The translations under genes were made by a program, and so were the position numbers. The notes under the pieces are model-generated. The model searched no databases and was not told where the DNA came from. It worked only from the letters and a program-made list of their open reading frames with translations. Of a stretch of 5,038 nucleotides of DNA, positions 1-5,038 are shown in pieces. Numbering within the stretch: position 1 is the first letter of the stretch; every line of letters begins with the position of its first letter. Origin of the DNA: Bdellovibrionales bacterium (GTDB taxonomy: Bacteria; Bdellovibrionota; Bdellovibrionia; Bdellovibrionales; UBA1609); the NCBI GenBank assembly GCA_020435085.1, contig JAGRAB010000089.1, forward strand, positions 1 to 5,038, read 5' to 3'.

Positions 1-1839
1 CAAGCTTATTTAAGTCCTCCTCCTTATGGACCAGATGATGACGGATGGGCCGTTTATGATGAAAGTATTCAAGTTTTGTGGGGACTTTCAGAACCCCGTC
101 ACCCGCTTTTTATTATTGCTGGCAATAGTTATCTTGGCCCTCTTGAACTTCCCGCCCCTTATGGCTCTGTCTTTATGAAAGACGAATTAAAAGCCCACTT
201 TCCAGCATCTGATTCTTTCGGTCGCAAATTTATTGTTCAACTTTATAATTACTTTGAAGAAAAGTCTGATGACTACAATTGTATTACTGATAGCACCTGC
301 CAAGTCATCGAAGAGGACGACGCCATTCAATTCAAACTTCCAGGAATGATTATTGGCTTTACCAAAGATGAACGACGGGCTCTTTATTATGTGGCTATTC
401 AAGAAAATATCGATGCTGGTAAATTTTTAAGCCCTTATGATCTTGTTCAAAGAAAGTCTCTTCTTCTTGACGATAAAGGCTCAACTATTGATGAAATTTC
501 TCTAGGACTTAAATGGGAAGCTGCAAAAGAAAAATCTGAATCCAGCAACCCGAAAGTACAAGTCGATCGTAATAGTTTTAATAAAGAATATAATGGACTA
601 AGAACTTTTATTACAAAATCTCACTTTGATCGTGATTATCAAAAACCTGACGAAGATGAAGTTTATAAAGGCCTTTCCATTTTTGCTCCTTTTAATCAAC
701 CCATTCTCGTCAATGGAAAAAAACTGTGGTTAGAACTTTCTAATAAAGGTCTTGTGAAAGTCTCAGCGAGCAACCAAGCTCCTGATAAAAAAGATGGTGT
801 TTTTGTTGGTGCCATCCAACCGACAATGCCGGTTTTGGGATTAAAACCGGCTGTTCAAGCTGAGTTTATGACTCAACTCAAAAATGTCATTTTAAATGAA
901 ATGAAAAACTTTTATTCTCAAAACAGTGTTGTTTATGGAAACGTCCGAGGCCACTTAGAAAATAAAATAGGTCGCTCAATGAATCTTTTAGTGACTGGAT
1001 ACAACTTAAGTAAAAAATCAGGCCATATTGTCTATGTGAGCATTCAAGAAAAAAGTGGTGGTTTATTCTTTCATACAGAAATGATTACTGACCCTTTTGC
1101 TCCCAATGCCTACTCTGAAGTCATGAACGACGTTGATGCCAACTCAAGAACTCTTGGTGGCTTTAAACTTGGCGAAGCTGTTCAAATTTCAGCCATGGAC
1201 TTGGGCAGAGATGAAGCCACAGTTCAAGTTGCAACTCTCGGTGATATGAAAGAGCGAGTGAATTTTGAAGAAGAAGTCAGCGTCAATGTTGTCCAAAATG
1301 TCGACGGTCAAATTCGCGATATGCCAGAAACCCTTTCTGTGATCAGTGGCTTTGCTAATGTTGCTTTGGGGCTTAGGGCCGAACAAAGCTCTGATCAAGA
1401 TGGTCCATTCACTGTAAAAACCATTACATTTTCGACACAAGGAAAAATTAAAAATCTTTGCAACATTCCCAATCTTTCTTTTCAATATGGAGATTACGAT
1501 GTGACGGCTCAAAAGCTGCTTATTGCTGCTATTGAGAAGGCCAATAAAATAAAAAGCAGTATTGATACAAAAAAACTGAATCGTCAAAAAAATCAAATGG
1601 AAGGAAAACCTCTAGATCCAAAAAATGATCTCACTCCTGAAGAAGAGCTCTACCAAAACTATACAGGCTGCCAATACTCAACCAGCTTAAAACCTGATAG
1701 CACAGGTCTTTTTTCAGATATCTCATTTCCTAACCAAGGTCTTCGACTCAATTTTGACCTAAGAGCATTGAGCTCAGTCACTATTTATCCAAAAAGCTGG
1801 GACGCTTCAGACATTATGAATAAGGGAGCCAATCAATGA
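1..1839 (+). CDS. Large uncharacterised protein, 5'-truncated by window edge, first gene of an overlapping three-gene cluster
   Basis: I do not recognise this protein. The frame is open from the first base to a TGA at 1837-1839, giving 612 visible residues. A TTG at 76 could be taken as the start, but the same frame is open upstream of it (reading QAYLSPPPYGPDDDGW...), so the true start is very probably outside the window. What can be seen (residues counted from base 1): a Pro/Asp-rich opening; a C-x5-C pair (C94, C100) in an acidic stretch; two further cysteines (C487, C557), giving an even total of four that would suit disulfides in an exported protein; alternating polar/hydrophobic segments suggesting a beta-rich fold in the middle; and a Lys/Gln-rich, probably helical and partly disordered linker at about 525-565. 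No transmembrane helix or catalytic motif stands out. Its stop overlaps the ATG of the metalloprotease gene, so the two are likely co-translated and functionally linked. Partner, substrate or structural roles are all possible. The coding call is firm; the function is unknown. Confidence 0.9.
   Translation, partial: QAYLSPPPYGPDDDGWAVYDESIQVLWGLSEPRHPLFIIAGNSYLGPLELPAPYGSVFMKDELKAHFPASDSFGRKFIVQLYNYFEEKSDDYNCITDSTCQVIEEDDAIQFKLPGMIIGFTKDERRALYYVAIQENIDAGKFLSPYDLVQRKSLLLDDKGSTIDEISLGLKWEAAKEKSESSNPKVQVDRNSFNKEYNGLRTFITKSHFDRDYQKPDEDEVYKGLSIFAPFNQPILVNGKKLWLELSNKGLVKVSASNQAPDKKDGVFVGAIQPTMPVLGLKPAVQAEFMTQLKNVILNEMKNFYSQNSVVYGNVRGHLENKIGRSMNLLVTGYNLSKKSGHIVYVSIQEKSGGLFFHTEMITDPFAPNAYSEVMNDVDANSRTLGGFKLGEAVQISAMDLGRDEATVQVATLGDMKERVNFEEEVSVNVVQNVDGQIRDMPETLSVISGFANVALGLRAEQSSDQDGPFTVKTITFSTQGKIKNLCNIPNLSFQYGDYDVTAQKLLIAAIEKANKIKSSIDTKKLNRQKNQMEGKPLDPKNDLTPEEELYQNYTGCQYSTSLKPDSTGLFSDISFPNQGLRLNFDLRALSSVTIYPKSWDASDIMNKGANQ
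1822..1828 (+). promoter_or_regulatory. Ribosome binding site for the metalloprotease gene, inside the end of gene 1
   Basis: AAGGGAG lies seven bases before the ATG at 1836 and is a good Shine-Dalgarno match. It sits within the last codons of gene 1, and the start and stop codons overlap as ATGA. This fixes the start of the second gene and supports translational coupling, with both re-initiation and independent initiation possible. Confidence 0.75.
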
Positions 1840-1892
1840 AAAAGCTCATATTAATTCCATTCACTCTTCTCGCATTTTCAAACACTGGCTGT
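1836..1892 (+). other. Lipoprotein signal peptide and lipobox-like cysteine of the metalloprotease
   Basis: Residues 1-18 (MKKLILIPFTLLAFSNTG) form a short Sec signal with two lysines and a Leu/Ile/Phe core, followed by C19. The site reads N-T-G-C. Gly at -1 and Cys at +1 are canonical for signal peptidase II, but Asn at -3 replaces the usual Leu/Val/Ile. Residue +2 is Glu, not Asp, so if lipidated the protein would not carry the classic inner-membrane retention signal and would be expected to go to the outer membrane. Export is likely; lipidation is probable rather than certain. Confidence 0.7.
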
Positions 1893-4800
1893 GAGAAACT
1901 GGGGCTCCCTGGCATTGCCAAAGATCGCCCTGTGGTTCAAGTTCCCGACGCCAATCAAGAACGATGGACAAAATCCACTTTTGCCAATAAAGTGTGGCTC
2001 AGTAAAGTCACTGTTGTAAAAACAAGTGGTAATGGTGGGTTTCTTGCTGTTGGTTATCAAAGTGATGCTAAAGCCGGATATTTTAAATTTACAAAAAACC
2101 AACTGCGCTATGAAAATGCCAATACCCTGTATTTAGATGATCCTACCGTGGATGGTGAACTTCTTAACTCTTGGGATATTGAACACTCCGATTATCGATT
2201 GAGTGAGGTGGATGGACGCCCAACTAATACAGAAGAAGAGAACAACTATCTCCCTTGGGATCAAAAACGCTTCTTTAAAGTGAATTGGGAAAAAGCCAAT
2301 ATTTCTGAAGGAGCCAGTTTTCCTTACAGTATTGACTTTGCCATTCGACAAGAATGTTGGATGAAAGTGGGCACTCAACTTGTCAAAGGGTCTCAAGAAA
2401 TTTCTGACAACTATATCTCCTTCACCTTAGCTGTCGACTATCAACATGACACTTCTTGCAATACTCAGTTAGATATTCGTCGTGGTGTTCGAGGCGATGT
2501 GACCTTCACTGCTCATTACAAATATTCTTTTATGAAAATGCCAAAAAGCGATTATTCTCCTTGGGCTTACGATGGTGAGTTTGATCCACTCATGATGAAA
2601 TATGGATATTTTCAAACCATCTTAGAATCTAAAGGAGATGTGTTTCCACAAAAGAACACGATTTATATGAATCGTTGGAATCCAAATAAAACCCATACTT
2701 ATTATTTTGAAAAATATTTTCCAGAAAAATATAAATGGATTTTCAATGATCCTAAAAAAGGTATTTTTGCAAAAACCAACGCTTTATTTAAAAAGCATGG
2801 CTTAAATAACTACAATAGCAATGACAACACTTGTACCTCAGGTCTTTGTTTTGAAATTAAAGAAAACTCAGGCCAAGAGCTAGGAGACATTCGCTACTCC
2901 TTTGTCACTTTCGTTGATGAAGCTGATCCCGCAGCTCCTCTTGGTTATGGGCCCTCGGATGCCAATCCTTTTACTGGAGAAATCGTTTCTGCCAACCTAC
3001 TGATTTGGACCGGGTATCTCGATTATTATACAAAACGCTTAGAGCAAACTTTGCCTCGAGAAGAAAAAAATACTGAGACAGACAAGTTCTTAACAAGCAC
3101 TCTCTTTAAACAAATGGCAAGAACCTTAGAAATGTCACCCACTTCAGATTCACAAACGGTTCCTGATGTATGGACGTCGACTGGTTTAAAATTAAAAGAC
3201 AATATTGAGGCCTACAAAGCCTATATTGGAATTTTACCTGATTTTACTTATGGATACCCAGGTTGGGCTCGATTTACATCAAGCGGCCTTGGTAATGAGA
3301 TTTTCCCTAATCAGTCATCTGGGCGTTCTTTGCATATTGATTCTTACGACAAGAGTTTAATGAATCTTTCTAGTTTTGAAAAAGCGGCCCAATGGATTCA
3401 AAGTTCTCAAGGAGAAAATTTTGATCTCCTTGAAAGAACCCTAAAAGGTGCGAAAGCCAATTTGTATTTTCAATCAGGTAACCATCAACACGTGAGAGAC
3501 ACCACTTTATATCCGATTGATCACCATTTGGCAGATGCAAGAGAGCTTTTATTAGGTGGCAAAAATGCCGAAGACGTGATTAACACGCTTTTATACCGAG
3601 TTTCTATTCACGAATTTGGTCATAACTTAAATCTTCGCCATAATTTTTATGGCTCCGTCGATGAAAATAGCTTCCGTGCTCCTATTCCAACCCAAATCAA
3701 AGATAAAGACGGAAATATAAAAGAAGTTCTCAAACAGCAAAGTACGTCTTCAGTCATGGAATATCTCGATCTTAAAGACGAAATTTTCCTTGAAGAAGAG
3801 TGGGAGCCCTATGATGAAGCGGCTCTTATCTATGCCTACAGTCATGGAAAAATTGATTTGGCAAAAATCAATAATAAAAACTATCTCTACTGTACGGATG
3901 AACATAAAGTTTTGAATATCTTATGTAATACTTGGGATCGTGGCAGCACACCTTCAGAGGTCGCGCTTAGTCTTATTGAGAGCTATGAATCTATTTATGA
4001 AATCTCCAATAAACGATTTGACCGGCCTTACTGGGATGCCTCCAGCTATGACTCACGTATTTTCAGTGCCATGTGGGATATCAAAAAATTTGTCCTTCTC
4101 TATGAAACATCTTTACGAAGTGATTTTGTAAAAGCAAAACTCTCTGAAAAGACTAAAATGTCTTCTAACGACATCAACGAAGTTAACAACTTGATTCAGA
4201 AAGACTTAGAACGTGTCATGAAGCTTTCTGTCGCTTTTTACGATGCTGTACTCCAACAGAGCCAGTCAGAAAAACATTATCGGGATCAGTTTGATCCATC
4301 GACAGGAGCTCTTCAACGTATTGGTATTGCTCCTGATAAAATTTATGCGATGATGTTCCTCATGGGTGATAGTGGGTTTATGTATAACCCTAATCTTCAA
4401 TCTCAATACGCCACTTACCTCGACTTTATTAACGATCCTTCTGGAAAGCTAATTGATAAGGTCATGGAAAATCTCTTCACCTCTCGTGTTGATATGGAAG
4501 ACTGGTTTGCTGGATTTGGTCGTCAGCTTTTTGCCCAAAATGCATTTAGCTTTCGAGTTTTAGATAATCCATTAATTTTAGATAAAATTAAAGTGGCCTG
4601 CTATACGCCAGATACTTTTAAAGCTCAGTTTGGAAACCTTTCTAAAGATCAAGAAGGTGTGAATGGCGAAAAAGAAACACTTCGCTATGCTCTTCGAAAC
4701 ATCGATTCCTCGGTAAAAGACCCTGACTATAAAGCCCTGGGCGGAAAACTTGGAATTTTATTTATCAATGGTAACTATTATGTGAGCCATGAGAGAAATA

Positions 4801-4946
4801 ATCGCTACTCATATAAAATCATAGAAAATATGATTCAAAATGATGTGCGATTTGATAGATCACTCGAGCTTGCAAAATATGATATTTTAGAAAGTTACCA
4901 ACTCTACTGGCGTCAAAAAGAAGGACGGGTGCCTGAGTGCCGATAA
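1836..4946 (+). CDS. Predicted lipid-anchored zinc-dependent metalloprotease (metzincin type, DUF5117/DUF4953-like)
   Basis: A complete 1036-residue protein, probably an envelope-anchored endopeptidase. Seen in order: a signal peptide with positive n-region MKK, a hydrophobic core and a lipobox-like NTGC ending at C19; an N-terminal region of about 300 residues; RYSFVTFVDE at 353-362 followed by GYGPS (370-374) and TGEI (380-383); the zinc site HEFGHNLNLRH at 592-602 (H592, H596, H602 as ligands, E593 as catalytic base) followed by NF; SVMEY at 639-643, the likely Met-turn (M641), 39 residues after the third histidine; PYDEAALIYAY at 658-668; a cysteine pair CTDE/CNTWD (C686, C697); then a mostly helical C-terminal third. 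From memory of the family, GYGPS with TGEI, HExxHxLGLRHNF, SVMDY and YDxxAIxYGY are hallmarks of the DUF5117/DUF4953 Met-zincin group. Here the usual Gly after the second His is Asn (N599) and the Met-turn Asp is Glu (E642). Apart from C19 there are eight cysteines (174, 208, 333, 338, 686, 697, 922, 1035), compatible with disulfides. The start is set by the ribosome binding site and signal peptide. The substrate is unknown. Protease assignment is strong; the exact family name is less certain. Confidence 0.9.
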   Translation: MKKLILIPFTLLAFSNTGCEKLGLPGIAKDRPVVQVPDANQERWTKSTFANKVWLSKVTVVKTSGNGGFLAVGYQSDAKAGYFKFTKNQLRYENANTLYLDDPTVDGELLNSWDIEHSDYRLSEVDGRPTNTEEENNYLPWDQKRFFKVNWEKANISEGASFPYSIDFAIRQECWMKVGTQLVKGSQEISDNYISFTLAVDYQHDTSCNTQLDIRRGVRGDVTFTAHYKYSFMKMPKSDYSPWAYDGEFDPLMMKYGYFQTILESKGDVFPQKNTIYMNRWNPNKTHTYYFEKYFPEKYKWIFNDPKKGIFAKTNALFKKHGLNNYNSNDNTCTSGLCFEIKENSGQELGDIRYSFVTFVDEADPAAPLGYGPSDANPFTGEIVSANLLIWTGYLDYYTKRLEQTLPREEKNTETDKFLTSTLFKQMARTLEMSPTSDSQTVPDVWTSTGLKLKDNIEAYKAYIGILPDFTYGYPGWARFTSSGLGNEIFPNQSSGRSLHIDSYDKSLMNLSSFEKAAQWIQSSQGENFDLLERTLKGAKANLYFQSGNHQHVRDTTLYPIDHHLADARELLLGGKNAEDVINTLLYRVSIHEFGHNLNLRHNFYGSVDENSFRAPIPTQIKDKDGNIKEVLKQQSTSSVMEYLDLKDEIFLEEEWEPYDEAALIYAYSHGKIDLAKINNKNYLYCTDEHKVLNILCNTWDRGSTPSEVALSLIESYESIYEISNKRFDRPYWDASSYDSRIFSAMWDIKKFVLLYETSLRSDFVKAKLSEKTKMSSNDINEVNNLIQKDLERVMKLSVAFYDAVLQQSQSEKHYRDQFDPSTGALQRIGIAPDKIYAMMFLMGDSGFMYNPNLQSQYATYLDFINDPSGKLIDKVMENLFTSRVDMEDWFAGFGRQLFAQNAFSFRVLDNPLILDKIKVACYTPDTFKAQFGNLSKDQEGVNGEKETLRYALRNIDSSVKDPDYKALGGKLGILFINGNYYVSHERNNRYSYKIIENMIQNDVRFDRSLELAKYDILESYQLYWRQKEGRVPECR
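3609..3641 (+). other. Zinc-binding catalytic motif HExxHxxxxxH
   Basis: Encodes HEFGHNLNLRH (residues 592-602), the extended three-histidine zinc site of metzincins. H592, H596 and H602 are the predicted zinc ligands and E593 the general base. The position usually held by Gly (eighth in the motif), where the chain turns to bring in the third histidine, is Asn here. All predicted ligands and the glutamate are intact, so an active enzyme is expected. Confidence 0.9.
3753..3764 (+). other. Candidate Met-turn of the metalloprotease (VMEY)
   Basis: Residues 640-643 read VMEY, preceded by S638 and S639. The position, 39 residues after the last zinc histidine, and the SVM-acidic-Tyr pattern match the methionine turn under the metzincin zinc site. 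M641 is the predicted Met; Y643 follows as in many metzincins, where a tyrosine near this point may contact zinc. The acidic residue is Glu rather than the Asp I would expect in this group. Confidence 0.7.
4921..4925 (+). promoter_or_regulatory. Possible ribosome binding site for gene 3, inside the end of the metalloprotease gene
   Basis: AAGGA lies 11 bases upstream of the GTG at 4937, somewhat longer than the ideal spacing. It is the best purine-rich match before that start. Translation could also arrive by coupling, because the metalloprotease stop (TAA, 4944-4946) is only a few bases downstream of the GTG. Confidence 0.5.
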
Positions 4947-5038
4947 CTTTATCACGCACTTTTTTACGAACACTTTTTATTGCCTCCACAGTTTTGGGGT
5001 GGGGGCTCACATTTTCAGCACGCGCCAATAACAACAAT
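4937..5038 (+). CDS. Start of a third gene: exported protein with Sec signal peptide (3'-truncated by window edge)
   Basis: The frame starting at GTG 4937 is open to the window end, giving 34 residues. The codon immediately before the GTG is TGA in the same frame, so the gene cannot begin further upstream. The peptide has a basic n-region (R7, R11), a hydrophobic core at about residues 13-26 (LFIASTVLGWGLTF) and an A-R-A signal peptidase I site at residues 28-30, after which an Asn run (31-34) begins the mature protein. This is a textbook Sec signal peptide and is unlikely by chance directly at the end of a co-oriented gene. It overlaps the metalloprotease gene by 10 bases and follows a possible ribosome binding site. 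The only other in-frame start candidate before the cleavage site is a TTG at 4994, which would destroy the signal. The function of the mature protein cannot be judged because it lies outside the window; a periplasmic, outer-membrane or secreted product is expected. Confidence 0.75.
   Translation, partial: MPITLSRTFLRTLFIASTVLGWGLTFSARANNNN

Noticed and set aside
76..78. TTG as the start codon of gene 1
   Set aside because: The frame is open all the way to base 1 with plausible coding content, there is no good ribosome binding site just before it, and the resulting N-terminus (MWGLSEPRHP) has no export signal. It is most likely an internal codon of a truncated gene.
1189..1596. Minus-strand open frame of 135 codons inside gene 1
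   Set aside because: Wholly antisense to strong coding sequence, with a Phe/Ile/Cys-rich composition expected from reading the complementary strand of an AT-rich gene. No supporting start signal or motif.
3940..4131. Plus-strand 63-codon frame inside the metalloprotease gene
   Set aside because: An alternative-frame shadow within well-supported coding sequence, with no ribosome binding site or recognisable product.
4819..5037. Minus-strand open frame of 72 codons at the right edge
   Set aside because: Most of it is antisense to the 3' end of the metalloprotease gene, its apparent start is a TTG at the very edge, and the + strand in the same place carries a convincing signal peptide start.
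4947..5038. Terminator or intergenic region after the metalloprotease gene
   Set aside because: T runs at about 4960 and 4974 are not preceded by a convincing GC-rich hairpin, and they fall within the signal-peptide coding sequence of gene 3, so transcription probably continues.

Overview
The window is almost wall-to-wall coding DNA on the + strand: three genes that overlap end to start and read as one transcription unit continuing past both edges. The base composition is moderately AT-rich (roughly 40% GC by eye). The proteins carry Gram-negative export signals: a lipoprotein-type signal peptide on gene 2 and a Sec-type signal peptide on gene 3. Cysteines in the first two proteins are mostly paired, as expected outside the cytoplasm. 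The composition, and a large lipoprotein metalloprotease of a kind I associate with predatory and deltaproteobacteria-like lineages, suggest a Bdellovibrionota/Oligoflexia or similar bacterium. That placement is inference; no phylogenetic marker gene is present.

Layout: (1) positions 1-1839 hold the 3' part of a large gene (612 codons visible, open at the left edge) for a protein I do not recognise. (2) Positions 1836-4946 hold a complete 1036-residue gene for a predicted lipid-anchored, zinc-dependent metalloprotease of the metzincin type. It has the zinc site HEFGHNLNLRH, a downstream SVMEY Met-turn candidate and a GYGPS...TGEI signature typical of the DUF5117/DUF4953 ('Met-zincin') group. 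(3) Positions 4937-5038 hold the first 34 codons of a third gene, beginning with GTG and encoding a clear signal peptide ending in ARA; the rest lies beyond the right edge.

Genes 1 and 2 share the four bases ATGA, and genes 2 and 3 overlap by 10 bases, so translation is probably coupled. No intergenic space exists, and I see no promoter, terminator, RNA gene, mobile element, CRISPR array or notable repeat. The simplest reading is an operon for an envelope-associated or secreted protease and two co-expressed proteins (gene 1 product and gene 3 product). The partners could be accessory subunits, inhibitors or substrates, but nothing in the sequence decides among these.
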